From the NCBI RefSeq assembly GCF_033100135.1, contig NZ_CP136920.1, forward strand, positions 4,583,001 through 4,647,000: 64,000 nucleotides of DNA. Reading direction: 5' to 3'. Position 1 is the stretch's first letter; each line of letters opens with the position of its first letter. A model generated the notes under the pieces. The model saw only the letters and a program-made list of their open reading frames with translations. It ran no database searches and was not told where the DNA came from. Shown here in pieces: positions 39,123 to 48,336 of the stretch. A program made the translations under genes and the position numbers. The DNA is from Rubellicoccus peritrichatus. GTDB taxonomy: Bacteria; Verrucomicrobiota; Verrucomicrobiia; Opitutales; Cerasicoccaceae.

Positions 39123-41729
39123 TTAAGCCTCAAACTTGTCTCTACTGCGATAGTCGAAAAACAAACCAAAGACTTGAAGTGTCGAAAGGTTTTTGTGCCC
39201 TGCCTTACGATTCAGTGAAGCAATTTTGAAGGCAATTCTCCACTGTTTGGCAAGGGTCTTCAAACCAAACCAATAAGAATGCTTCGGATCATAGATATAA
39301 GTTGCTTCCGAAGAAAGTCCGTTGAGCTCGATTACTTTAATATTCTTTCCCTTCGCCAAGTCAGTCTCAGAGGGAACACGCACATCATATCGCCCAAACC
39401 AGAAGCCATCGAAGTGCCTGCTGATTTCATCGAACGCGGCCAATGTGGCTGGCGTGGACAACTCACTCCCATCCAAAAAGAGTGAACCACGACAGTGGGT
39501 TCCCAAGTCTGTCAGAGTAATCTTTTCACCTGACTCCAGTACATCATCCAATCGATTTTCAAACTTATCGAGAAAGAACTTTGCCATGCAAACCGCTCGG
39601 TTATCCATCAGGATCAGGCGTTCAAGGGTGCTGGCACCATCGCCGGTTATGCTTGGAAAACGTTTATCCGTAATGCCCAGGATATGTCCTGTTTCTTCGC
39701 CCGGATAACGATAATAGAAAACTCCAAATTCGCATCCCGGAACAAACTCCTGGGCGATTGTATCTCCAAGGCAATCCTCCAGATAAGAACGGGCTTCTTC
39801 GCTCTTTTTAACAATAGCAACGCCTTGCCCTCGTTCACCAAGATCAGGCTTCAACACAATAGGATAGGAAAGCTCTTCCTTATTTATAAAAGTTTTTAGG
39901 GACTCGAGATTCTCTTCCAAAGAAGTCTCTTTTTTCAAAAGCACCCATCTCGCAATAGTATCCCCTGCCCCTTTTAAGTTTTCCAGAATTTGTGATTTTG
40001 CTTCCCCCGCAAGACCACCGCCATTTGGAATGCCAGGATTGACTGCTGTGAAAAGCGGAGCGCAGCGATACTTAATCAAGCCATGCCATGTAATGTATAA
40101 TCCAATAGGAATGTACATGGCCCAAAGCGGCCAAAACTCCCAGCTGGTCATACGCTTCCATCGTGAAAGAACCAAACGCCTTCCCCGCCAGGTTAATAAC
40201 GGGACAATCCAACGAAGGAATAACCAGGCTAGGACGAAGACCAGGACCAATCCAAGCAGGGCAAAGCGTTCGTAACGCTCCATAACGTTGAGCACCGTAT
40301 CACCAACCATGTAAGCGATTCCAACGAGGATTGGTGTCCAAGCAAAAACAGCTACAATAAAATAGAAAAGAAACTTTTGTAACGGTATTCTCAAAACACC
40401 CGCTGCGACATAACAAGGCAATCGTAGCCCGGGAACAAAACGTGCTAGTAGAATGATCAAAGCCCCACGCCGATGATACCATTTGGCCATGCGATTGACA
40501 GAAGCCTCGGAGACAAACCATTTGAGTGGAGCTCTTTTCAAAGCCGGTGCCCCCATAAAATAGCCTGCCAGGTAAAGCAGCATATCGCCAATAAAAATAC
40601 CGACAGCACATGCCACAGTCGCAGCCCAGTATGGCAAGACACCGCGCGAAGCAAGCACACCTCCAATGATACAGCTGAAGTCTTCGGCCACTTGAGTGCC
40701 AAGTGCCAACAAGACCATCATGACACCATAACCTTGATCACGCACGGACTGAGGAATCTCGTCCGCTATATTCGTTTGAGGATCAAAGGTCTTACTCTCA
40801 ATTGCCTTTACAAAATTGAGTATTGGAGCCACGTAAGATTCCGCATCACGAAGCATTTGAAGATGCCCTCCTTTAAGCCAGTGCATCTCCGGCTTCTGTG
40901 CAATCATGGCATGCTCGGCAGCTGCTCTTGGAGGAACAAATCTATCCTGCTCACCATGCAGGATCAGCATCGGGCCGTCGTATTTTTCTATAATGGAGCG
41001 AAAAGGCCGCTGATCAGTATCATAAAAGTTACGTGCGTAGGCTACATTCAGGATACCATGATCCATGTAACCAAAATGTGGAAACAGGTTTTGTAAGGAC
41101 CACAAACCCATGAGCTGAAACCAATGCAGTCCGTGATTCAATGTATAATCCCCTAATAATTCATGCTCCTGAACTCCGATAGCCGAGCCCATGACCAAAC
41201 CTTCGACCCGCTGAGGGGCAATATCAGCAATATTGAGTATCACACCTCCACCCATGCTATAGCCCACAAAGTAGGCTTGCTCAATACCAAGGGTATCAAG
41301 CAAAGCCAAAGTATAGTATGCGCCTGCCCGGGTGGAGTAATCCTTAATATCTATTGTCGAACCACCAAATCCCGGAAGGTCCGGCACAATGACGCGGGCA
41401 TCCTCTTGCAGTAATGGATACACCTTCTTCAGTGCCACGGACCCAACCGGACTTCCGTGAATCAAAACAATGACTGGAGCATCAGGATTCCCCGAAAGCG
41501 GTGGAAGATCCCGATAAGCAATCTGAACTATCTTACCGGTTTCGTCATCACGATCAAATTCAGGAACTTCAATACGTTTTTGGCCGGCGCCAAGCTCCCC
41601 TTCCGATGGAACGAAAAAGCGGGCAATCGTCGAGGCGATGAGCAGTAAGAAAAAAATCCCTCCAAGGAACAACCATAACGAACTACGCCGAGCCGCAGAA
41701 TGCTTTTCCATCGCTGACACGAATGACAA
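39123..41729 (-). CDS. Three-domain fusion: alpha/beta hydrolase, DedA/VTT membrane domain, ATP-grasp
   Basis: 868 residues. N-terminal TM (about 17-36), then an alpha/beta hydrolase (about 70-310) with oxyanion HGSPVGS, nucleophile elbow GYSMGGG, Asp in HGEQDRF and His in KGGHLQML. Residues ~340-530 are a DedA/VTT (SNARE-associated) membrane domain with ARFVPGLRLPCYVAAG. Residues ~590-868 are ATP-grasp-like: VLKPDLGERGQGVAIV, IAQEFVPGCEFGVFYY and the metal-binding KVIELNGLSSEA. The fusion suggests a membrane enzyme that moves or modifies a lipid or peptide-like substrate. It is the last gene of a three-gene operon, abutting the NRDE gene. Substrate unknown. Confidence 0.8.
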   Translation of the reverse strand: MSFVSAMEKHSAARRSSLWLFLGGIFFLLLIASTIARFFVPSEGELGAGQKRIEVPEFDRDDETGKIVQIAYRDLPPLSGNPDAPVIVLIHGSPVGSVALKKVYPLLQEDARVIVPDLPGFGGSTIDIKDYSTRAGAYYTLALLDTLGIEQAYFVGYSMGGGVILNIADIAPQRVEGLVMGSAIGVQEHELLGDYTLNHGLHWFQLMGLWSLQNLFPHFGYMDHGILNVAYARNFYDTDQRPFRSIIEKYDGPMLILHGEQDRFVPPRAAAEHAMIAQKPEMHWLKGGHLQMLRDAESYVAPILNFVKAIESKTFDPQTNIADEIPQSVRDQGYGVMMVLLALGTQVAEDFSCIIGGVLASRGVLPYWAATVACAVGIFIGDMLLYLAGYFMGAPALKRAPLKWFVSEASVNRMAKWYHRRGALIILLARFVPGLRLPCYVAAGVLRIPLQKFLFYFIVAVFAWTPILVGIAYMVGDTVLNVMERYERFALLGLVLVFVLAWLFLRWIVPLLTWRGRRLVLSRWKRMTSWEFWPLWAMYIPIGLYITWHGLIKYRCAPLFTAVNPGIPNGGGLAGEAKSQILENLKGAGDTIARWVLLKKETSLEENLESLKTFINKEELSYPIVLKPDLGERGQGVAIVKKSEEARSYLEDCLGDTIAQEFVPGCEFGVFYYRYPGEETGHILGITDKRFPSITGDGASTLERLILMDNRAVCMAKFFLDKFENRLDDVLESGEKITLTDLGTHCRGSLFLDGSELSTPATLAAFDEISRHFDGFWFGRYDVRVPSETDLAKGKNIKVIELNGLSSEATYIYDPKHSYWFGLKTLAKQWRIAFKIASLNRKAGHKNLSTLQVFGLFFDYRSRDKFEA

Positions 41730-42473
41730 TCAGACGAGGCAAGCATGAGGAGTCAACCTCACTGTAACCGCTTGGCCAAAACGTTTCTCACCAAGTTGCT
41801 TGGGCTGGTAAGACATTAAAATAGCTTCGGGCCCAACTTCAATTTGGCAGAGACTGACGGTTTCAGAATCATCACGTTGCATAAAAACTGAATGCGAAGC
41901 AGCTTCAGGCATGGAGTAATGATGAAATTCACGGAGCTTCTCAGAAGATGGATCTTCATTTCCCGCAACCATGTCAGCAAAGAGCTTCCGTCGTGCCTCG
42001 ATGACTTCGTCGCTCATGAAAGAGGAAGAAGTAACCGGCAATGAGGCTTTAGCCTGTGCATCAATACTAAGAGAATGTGTATCCCAACGGTACAAGCAGC
42101 CCTCATTTCCTGGCTCAATGACCATCAGAAGAAAGCCTTCATAATGAGCAAGGTCAATCAATTCGACTTTGCGTGTCACAGAATCGATATCCCGACAAGA
42201 TGCCAGCAGTTCGACCAGCCGCCCACGGCTGATTCGCGGCTGCTTCATAGGAGCCGGGCTCTCAGGGTATTGATTAAGCAAGCTGACAGTCAGGCCATAC
42301 TCGTTAACCAAAATCCATGTACCACCACCATCAGGATCACGAGGGCATATGTATTTAACGCCTTCCTTGGAGTGAAGCTTGGGTTCAATCCCCGGGGATC
42401 GATCCTTACGCTCGTCACGACTAAAAAATAACTCGTAACGTGCAGAATCACTCCACCATGTAGCCGTACACAT
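41730..42473 (-). CDS. NRDE/TANGO2-family protein
   Basis: 247 residues. Starts MCTATWWSD with a Cys2 that could be an N-terminal nucleophile, followed by the family signature region FFSRDERKDRS (a variant of NRDE) and DGGGTWILVNEYGLTVSLLN. TANGO2-like proteins are Ntn-hydrolase-like and implicated in haem or lipid handling; the bacterial role is unclear. 3 bp after the DinB-like gene and 0 bp before the fusion gene: one operon. Confidence 0.75.
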   Translation of the reverse strand: MCTATWWSDSARYELFFSRDERKDRSPGIEPKLHSKEGVKYICPRDPDGGGTWILVNEYGLTVSLLNQYPESPAPMKQPRISRGRLVELLASCRDIDSVTRKVELIDLAHYEGFLLMVIEPGNEGCLYRWDTHSLSIDAQAKASLPVTSSSFMSDEVIEARRKLFADMVAGNEDPSSEKLREFHHYSMPEAASHSVFMQRDDSETVSLCQIEVGPEAILMSYQPKQLGEKRFGQAVTVRLTPHACLV

Positions 42474-42476
42474 GAA

Positions 42477-42992
42477 TTATACCTTAGTTTTGTTGTGCTT
42501 CAGAGTCGAAGGAGCGACTCCAAAGTCTTTATCAAGCGTAATTCCCAGACGCTTGCACATAACTGCAATCAAAGCATAATGGTGAACAGTATGACTCAAA
42601 AGGAACTGCAATTCGCGGCGAACCGTTGAACGACTCCACTCATCCTCTGGAAGTGCATAACTGCCTGTGTCCATTTTCACACGGACGTCACGCTCAAGAT
42701 CCACATCCGTTAACGCAGCAAGTGCTTTCGCGATATCATCACTGGCATTAGCAGCAGTTGATGGATTGGTCTCAACCTGAGTATCGCGAGCGCGGGCATC
42801 GTAGTCGATTTCACCACCTGCATAGCCTCTTAAAAGACTCCAATAGTGATCTAAATTATGCCGGATATGCCCACCGATACTGCTGTTGAAACAGTCCGGA
42901 TGTTTCCGCATGTAAAACTCTTCCGGAATACGGCGCAACAGTGATGCACCCTGATTCAGGATCGAATAGCAATCTTCAAGAAGGCCGTTCAT
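42477..42992 (-). CDS. DinB-like four-helix protein
   Basis: 171 residues. The metal-binding His pattern of the DinB/YfiT superfamily is seen as SSIGGHIRHNLDHYWSLLRG and later FLLSHTVHHYALIAV. Family members are metal-dependent thiol S-transferases or unknown. First gene of the minus operon with NRDE and the fusion protein; the link between them is unexplained. Confidence 0.7.
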   Translation of the reverse strand: MNGLLEDCYSILNQGASLLRRIPEEFYMRKHPDCFNSSIGGHIRHNLDHYWSLLRGYAGGEIDYDARARDTQVETNPSTAANASDDIAKALAALTDVDLERDVRVKMDTGSYALPEDEWSRSTVRRELQFLLSHTVHHYALIAVMCKRLGITLDKDFGVAPSTLKHNKTKV

Positions 42993-43181
42993 AATTATAT
43001 TATTTGCGGATTAGAGAGTCCCGCAGCCATATAGGCAAGCGAGAACCTGAAATCACAGTTGTCCTAGTAGTCGTTCGGCATCCATAAACCTTGCAATGAC
43101 TTATTCGCAAATTCAGTAAAACAGCAATAACGATTTGACTAGTTTGCATTTCTTAACTCATCGTCAAAAAACCTAACTGAC

Positions 43182-44111
43182 ATGAACAAATTACGTATTT
43201 CCATCGCTTCATTGATTATTGGGGCCATCGCAGCTTCTACACCATTGAACGCTCAAACGATTTCCAGTGGTGATTCCGTCCTCAATTTTCTCTCACCGCA
43301 AACACCTCTTGGCATCAGCATCAGCCAGGGGATTGAGAACAGCTTTGGCAGCGATCTGAAGTCCCCAGGAACGGGCGATCTCAGCATTCTACGCCTTGAT
43401 ACAAACCTGACATACTCCAAAAGCTACGATTTATCCTTTTTCAGAGCGGGTTTCACCTACGAATACTCCGACTATGACTGGAGCAACGCATCACCTTTCA
43501 GTAAGACGAATTCCTTTGGTCTGAACGGATTTGGCCTCCACACCTTTGAAAAAGACAGACCTTGGGGCGTTTTTGGTCTAGCATCCTTGCGTTGGGGAGC
43601 TGAAGACAATGCTTCACTCGGTGAAGGTTTCAGCTTTCTTGGCGCAGTGGGTCCCACCTATTCCTTTTCCAAGAAGTTGCGTATTGGAGCAGGATTGATG
43701 GTGATAACCCAGCCTCAACAAGCTACACGCTATCTACCTATTGTTACCCTGAACTGGGAAATAAACGACCACTGGAGCATCAGAACCTTTAACGGGGCAA
43801 CCGTCACTTATGACCTCAATGCAGATAAAGAGACTCGGCTGGACTTCACCGTCCAATATGAGACTCGTGATTTCGTCCTCAAAACACAGACTTCTCCGAC
43901 CGGCATTACGGATGAGCCAGCAGTCGCCGAAGAGAGTGTCATCGTGGTTTTTGGTGTGACTCAAAAAATCGGAGGCCCGTTTTTTGTTCGCGCTTACCTT
44001 GAAGGTAATCTCTTCCGTGAATTTGAGCTTAGGGCAGATGGTAACAAATACCAAACAATCAAATCCGACCCAGCGATTGGTCTCGGATTCCAGGTTGGTG
44101 CAAATTTTTAA
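43182..44111 (+). CDS. Predicted outer-membrane beta-barrel protein
   Basis: 309 residues. Signal peptide MNKLRISIASLIIGAIAAST with cleavage after LNAQ. The mature part has alternating strands with aromatic girdles (SYDLSFFRAGFTYEYSDYDW, GVFGLASLRWGAEDN, GPTYSFSKKLRIGAGLMVI) and ends with a barrel-closing GLGFQVGANF (C-terminal Phe). Resembles DUF6268-type porin-like proteins. Likely an outer-membrane channel or structural barrel. Confidence 0.65.
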   Translation: MNKLRISIASLIIGAIAASTPLNAQTISSGDSVLNFLSPQTPLGISISQGIENSFGSDLKSPGTGDLSILRLDTNLTYSKSYDLSFFRAGFTYEYSDYDWSNASPFSKTNSFGLNGFGLHTFEKDRPWGVFGLASLRWGAEDNASLGEGFSFLGAVGPTYSFSKKLRIGAGLMVITQPQQATRYLPIVTLNWEINDHWSIRTFNGATVTYDLNADKETRLDFTVQYETRDFVLKTQTSPTGITDEPAVAEESVIVVFGVTQKIGGPFFVRAYLEGNLFREFELRADGNKYQTIKSDPAIGLGFQVGANF

Positions 44112-44219
44112 AAAATCTGGCAATAAACATATCAGAATAGCCGCAAGCTCAGACTATTCATACATATTGAATAAGAAAAAGTCTTCCCCTGGCCTCTGCT
44201 AAGTCCATACTCCGCGGAC

Positions 44220-44867
44220 ATGAAACAGATACCATTTAAGGAAAAGCAAACGATCCTTTTTCAAGGCGACTCAATCACCGACTGCGAGCGCGACAAAGAA
44301 GACCCAGATTCTCTCGGGCGTGGCTACGCCAACATGGTAGCAGCTTTCTTTAATGCGCTACACCCAGAGATGAGACTCCGCTTTGTCAATCGCGGCATAA
44401 GCGGCAATCGTGTCATCGACCTGAAGCAACGCTGGCACAATGATTGTATTGCTCTTCGTCCCAGTTGGGTCTCGATCATGATTGGGATCAATGATGTCTG
44501 GAGACGCTATGACAGTAACGATCCAACTGCAGTTGAAGCTTTTGAGAATGACTATCGTAAAATCCTGAGTGACACTCAGCAGCAAATCGGTGCACAACTA
44601 ATCCTCTGCGAGCCTTTTGTTCTACCCCACCCTCAGGACCGTGTAGCATGGCGTGAAGATCTCGATCCAAAAATCCAGGTCGTGAGAAAATTAGCTCGTG
44701 AACACGGCGCACTCTATGTCCCACTTGATGGCCTTTTCGCATCATCTACGATGCTGCGCGAACCCGAATTCTGGGCAGAAGATGGTGTTCATCCCACACA
44801 AGCAGGCCATGCATTGATCGCTCATCATTGGCTGACACACGTTGGAGCAATTAAGACAGTGCACTGA
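44220..44867 (+). CDS. SGNH/GDSL-family esterase
   Basis: 215 residues. Block I ILFQGDSITDCERD (nucleophile Ser), block II GRGYANMVAAF, block III IGINDVWRRYD and block V EDGVHPTQAGHALIAHH (Asp/His). No signal peptide, so it is cytoplasmic. Family members deacetylate or hydrolyse esters, including acetylated xylan oligomers, which would fit the neighbouring xylan genes, but the substrate is inferred only. Confidence 0.85.
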   Translation: MKQIPFKEKQTILFQGDSITDCERDKEDPDSLGRGYANMVAAFFNALHPEMRLRFVNRGISGNRVIDLKQRWHNDCIALRPSWVSIMIGINDVWRRYDSNDPTAVEAFENDYRKILSDTQQQIGAQLILCEPFVLPHPQDRVAWREDLDPKIQVVRKLAREHGALYVPLDGLFASSTMLREPEFWAEDGVHPTQAGHALIAHHWLTHVGAIKTVH

Positions 44868-45071
44868 AACGGGCAATCGTTAGATATAAATATTGATCCC
44901 CTCCCTATAACAATCACCCTCAACAGACTTTCTTAAGGACACCACACCTCTATGAAGTGGAAAGAAAATTGAGCATCAACAGCTTTCGTTTTTAAAATAC
45001 TGATTTTGTTCAAATAATAGAACCGATGCCATCAAACCGAAAAACAAAACTAGGTTTGAAGCTGTAGGATT

Positions 45072-46190
45072 TCAGATTGATGTCTGACGATGCCTTTTAC
45101 GATAGCGAAGTGGAGGTTCTCCGAAGCGCTTCTTGAAAACTTTGCTCAGATGCTGGGCATGGCAAAAGCCAGTGAACGCAGCGATGTGCTCAGCGGTATC
45201 TGACGTGTATCGCAGTAGGCGCTCCGCTTGGTTTAGTCGTAAATCCATGAGTTTTTGATGCACACTTTGATCCAAAACCTCGCTCATATGTAGCTCCAAA
45301 GTGCGCCGAGAAACTCCAATTGCATCGGCGATCTCAGATACGCCAACTGCTTGGTGAAGGCGCTCCTTCATGTAGATCAGCGCATTACGAACAATATCAT
45401 CGCTGACCGCAAAACTATCGGTGCTCGCCCTGGGCGTCACTCCGTTGGGTTTGATCATTATTGCTTCGGTTGGCGCATCTTCTCCGCTTATAAGACGCTG
45501 CAGGAGACAGGCCGCTTGATATCCGAGTTGTTCCAAGTCATGGTTCACACTAGACAGTGGGGCTGGAAGGAAATCGCAGATGAGTGGGTTGTTATCTACA
45601 CCGATAATCGCAAAATCGTCAGGTATTCGAAATCCCTCTTCAATACACACGTTCAGAATCCAGGCTGCATCAACATCAGTCTTGGCGAAGATGGCGCAAG
45701 GGCGAGAAAGTTTGCGGAGTTTATTAACCACAGCTTGCCTTAGATTGCTTCGACGCGAAGTCAAATTATGAACGCTGTGTCCAATTGCCTCCTCAAAACC
45801 AGCCAGGCGAGACTTGCCAACCGGGTCGGTGCGAAAACAAAACCAGGCGAAGTGCTCGTGGTTATGCTGAAGTAGGTGTTGTGCCGCTTCTCTGCCAATT
45901 TGCCGGTTATCGGCAACAACGCGTGGTAAGTGAATGTCGATTCGCGACATTGAGATGTCAACGACTGGCTGCTTTGCTTTGAGCACAAGCTGTTCGATAG
46001 ACGGATTATCCAAAAGAGCACAGAGAATACCATCTCCATGCCAGTCTTCAGGTGGTCGCGCTTCTTCAATAAAACTCAAGTTCAGATACCAACCAAACTC
46101 TTTGGCGGCCCGTGCAATTCCTCGATGAGTGGAGGTTTTAAGGCCACTAATAAGGAGAAGAATATTTTTGAATGTCCTAAAATCCTGCAC
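45072..46190 (-). CDS. XylR-like transcriptional regulator (sugar-binding + AraC HTH)
   Basis: 372 residues. N-terminal ~265 residues form a periplasmic-binding-protein/LacI-like effector domain (ILLLISGLKTSTHRGIARAA, VVADNRQIGREAAQHLL, FAIIGVDNNPLICDF). C-terminal ~100 residues are an AraC double HTH (VGVSEIADAIGVSRRTLELH, AAFTGFCHAQHLSKVFKKRF). This architecture is that of E. coli XylR and relatives. It is divergent from the SDR-UxuA-GH115-GH28 genes and is the probable regulator of that locus, sensing a pentose or uronate-derived sugar. Confidence 0.85.
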   Translation of the reverse strand: MQDFRTFKNILLLISGLKTSTHRGIARAAKEFGWYLNLSFIEEARPPEDWHGDGILCALLDNPSIEQLVLKAKQPVVDISMSRIDIHLPRVVADNRQIGREAAQHLLQHNHEHFAWFCFRTDPVGKSRLAGFEEAIGHSVHNLTSRRSNLRQAVVNKLRKLSRPCAIFAKTDVDAAWILNVCIEEGFRIPDDFAIIGVDNNPLICDFLPAPLSSVNHDLEQLGYQAACLLQRLISGEDAPTEAIMIKPNGVTPRASTDSFAVSDDIVRNALIYMKERLHQAVGVSEIADAIGVSRRTLELHMSEVLDQSVHQKLMDLRLNQAERLLRYTSDTAEHIAAFTGFCHAQHLSKVFKKRFGEPPLRYRKRHRQTSI

Positions 46191-46320
46191 GGTCTATAAG
46201 GCGTACACGGCATTACGCATTTATACAATAAAAATACTCAATATATGCACTTTGAGCATTTAGTTATCTGGGCTATTATTACCTCATTAATCACGGTAAA
46301 ATAATCTTAACAAGGAAGTC
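46191..46320. promoter_or_regulatory. Divergent promoter region of the uronate/xylan locus
   Basis: 130 bp between the regulator and SDR starts; AT-rich with TATACAATAAAAAT (about 46222-46236) and TATTATTACC as -10-like stretches, and AAGGAAG as ribosome site for the TTG-start SDR gene. The regulator probably binds here. Confidence 0.45.
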
Positions 46321-47136
46321 TTGAAATCTCTATTTGATATTTCCGGGCAAGTTATCGTCGTAACTGGTGCAACTGGAACACTTGCTGGCGAAGCTGCTCG
46401 ATACCTCCAGCGACAAGCCGCCAAAGTCGTTTACCTGAGTCGCTCGCAGGAAAAAGTCGATGCTGCAGTGGAGATAGCAAAATGTATTTCCGATGACTAT
46501 TTGGGAGTTGTCTGCGACGTGCTGGACCAGATTGCTCTGGAATCCGCCTATGCGCAGATAATGGATTGTTGGGGAAGAATTGATGGGTTGGTCAACGGTG
46601 CGGGCGGCAATCTATTCGGAGCAACCATCGGACCCGATCAGGAAGTGTTTGATTTGAACATGAATGATTACAGCAAGGTGCTGGATTTGAATTTAAAAGG
46701 TTCCGTTGTGCCGACCTTGACTTTCGCCAAGGCCTTCAAAAAGCAAAAACGAGGGAGTGTGGTAAACTTTTCTTCCATGGCTTCACCGCTTGCGATATCG
46801 CGTGTTTTAGGCTATTCGAACGCCAAAGCGGGAATTGATAACTTCACTCGCTGGATGGCTAATGAATTAGCGCAAAAATATGGAGATGGTGTTCGAGTTA
46901 ACGCGATTGCTCCCGGTTTCTTTATTGCCAATCAGAATCGTGCTTTGCTCCAAAACACAGACGGCAGCTACACCGAACGAGGGCAATCGGTGATTGATAA
47001 CACGCCATTCGGTCGCTTTGGGCATACCGAAGAAATCTGTGGCGCTATCCATTATTTGCTTTCAGGCGCATCGTCATTCGTCACAGGGACCGTAATCCCA
47101 GTAGATGGCGGTTTTTCGATTTATAGCGGGGTTTAA
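46321..47136 (+). CDS. SDR-family D-mannonate (fructuronate) oxidoreductase
   Basis: 271 residues from a TTG start preceded by AAGGAAG. Rossmann motif TGATGTLAGEAA, NGAGG (NNAG motif), catalytic Ser in NFSSMAS and YSNAKAG (YxxxK). PGFFIANQNRALL and C-terminal TGTVIPVDGGFS resemble the SDR proteins paired with UxuA in Bacteroidota and Verrucomicrobiota that reduce fructuronate to mannonate. It overlaps nothing but is 1 base from the uxuA start, so they are co-translated. Function assigned by family and context. Confidence 0.72.
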   Translation: MKSLFDISGQVIVVTGATGTLAGEAARYLQRQAAKVVYLSRSQEKVDAAVEIAKCISDDYLGVVCDVLDQIALESAYAQIMDCWGRIDGLVNGAGGNLFGATIGPDQEVFDLNMNDYSKVLDLNLKGSVVPTLTFAKAFKKQKRGSVVNFSSMASPLAISRVLGYSNAKAGIDNFTRWMANELAQKYGDGVRVNAIAPGFFIANQNRALLQNTDGSYTERGQSVIDNTPFGRFGHTEEICGAIHYLLSGASSFVTGTVIPVDGGFSIYSGV

Positions 47137-47137
47137 C

Positions 47138-48328
47138 ATGGTCTTGATGCGAGAGTCGATGCGTTGGTTTGGGCCGGATGATCCGGTCTCACTTCGTGAT
47201 ATTCGCCAGTGCGGCTGCCAGGGGGTTATGACGGCGCTACATCAGTTTTCATATGGTGAAGCATGGCCAATCGAGGCCATTCGGAGTCGCAAGGCAAAAC
47301 TGGAATCGCACGAACTAAAATGGTTGGCCGCAGAGTCTGTGCCGATCTCGGAAGACATCAAAACTCGTACCGGAGATTTTAAAAAGCATCTTGAGAATTA
47401 CAAGGCCACGATTTGCAACCTTGGCGCCGAAGGAATTGATACGGTGATCTACAACTTCATGCCCGTGCTCGATTGGGTGCGCACTGACATGGCTTACGCT
47501 TTGGAAGATGGCGCCCAGACTCTCTACTATGATCCTGTAAAATTTGCCATCTTCGATATCTACATCCTTGGTCGACGAACAGCTGAGGCAGATTATTCGA
47601 AAGAACAGATCGCGAAAGCATCAACCATTTATAAAGGCATGTCGTTAGGCGACAAAGATAAGTTTACGCAAACGATCATAGATGTTTTTCCGGGTAGGCA
47701 GTTCGGATACTCAATTGATGACATAAGAACAATGCTGCAACGATATCATTCAGTCCCTCGCAAGCAGCTCTATGAACATCTGAGATTGTTTCTCGAGGAA
47801 ATCATTCCTGTGTGTGAAGCATCTGGCGTGCGCATGGCCATCCATCCTGACGATCCCCCTTGGTCGCTGGTGGGGTTGCCTCGCATCGCCTCTACGGAGT
47901 CTGATCTGTGTAACGTGATTGGCGTAGTTGACAGTCCTTCCAATGGCATCTGCCTCTGCGCAGGTTCCTTGAGCTGCCGTGAAGATAATGACTTGCCTGG
48001 CATAGTGGATCGGCTGGGACATCGGATCAATGCATTGCACTTGCGCAGTACCCAGCGTCAAACAGATGGCAGCTTTTATGAAGCCACTCACCTCGACGGC
48101 TCGGTTGACATGGTTTCCGTTGTTACTGGTATTTTAAAAGAACAAACTAGACGTCAGGAAGAAGGGCGAAAGGATGCCCAACTCGCTTTTCGCCCGGATC
48201 ACGGCCGCGTCATGCTCGACGACCTCGGCAAACCTCCACTTGTGACTCCAGGTTATACGTGCATTGGGCGTCTACGGGGCTTGTCGGAAATTCGTGGCCT
48301 TCAGCGAGGACTGGCAGCGATTTTATAA
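47138..48328 (+). CDS. uxuA: Mannonate dehydratase UxuA
   Basis: 396 residues from the ATG at 47138, chosen because the usual N terminus (MRWFGPDDPVSLRDIRQCGC) follows at once; a longer frame would overlap the SDR gene. Family marks: NYKATICNLGAEGIDTVIYNF, PVLDWVRTDM, RMAIHPDDPPWSLVGLPRI and FRPDHGRVMLDD. It dehydrates D-mannonate to 2-keto-3-deoxygluconate. With the SDR protein it forms two steps of glucuronate breakdown; the isomerase UxaC is not in the window. Confidence 0.92.
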   Translation: MVLMRESMRWFGPDDPVSLRDIRQCGCQGVMTALHQFSYGEAWPIEAIRSRKAKLESHELKWLAAESVPISEDIKTRTGDFKKHLENYKATICNLGAEGIDTVIYNFMPVLDWVRTDMAYALEDGAQTLYYDPVKFAIFDIYILGRRTAEADYSKEQIAKASTIYKGMSLGDKDKFTQTIIDVFPGRQFGYSIDDIRTMLQRYHSVPRKQLYEHLRLFLEEIIPVCEASGVRMAIHPDDPPWSLVGLPRIASTESDLCNVIGVVDSPSNGICLCAGSLSCREDNDLPGIVDRLGHRINALHLRSTQRQTDGSFYEATHLDGSVDMVSVVTGILKEQTRRQEEGRKDAQLAFRPDHGRVMLDDLGKPPLVTPGYTCIGRLRGLSEIRGLQRGLAAIL

Positions 48329-48336
48329 AAAATTGA

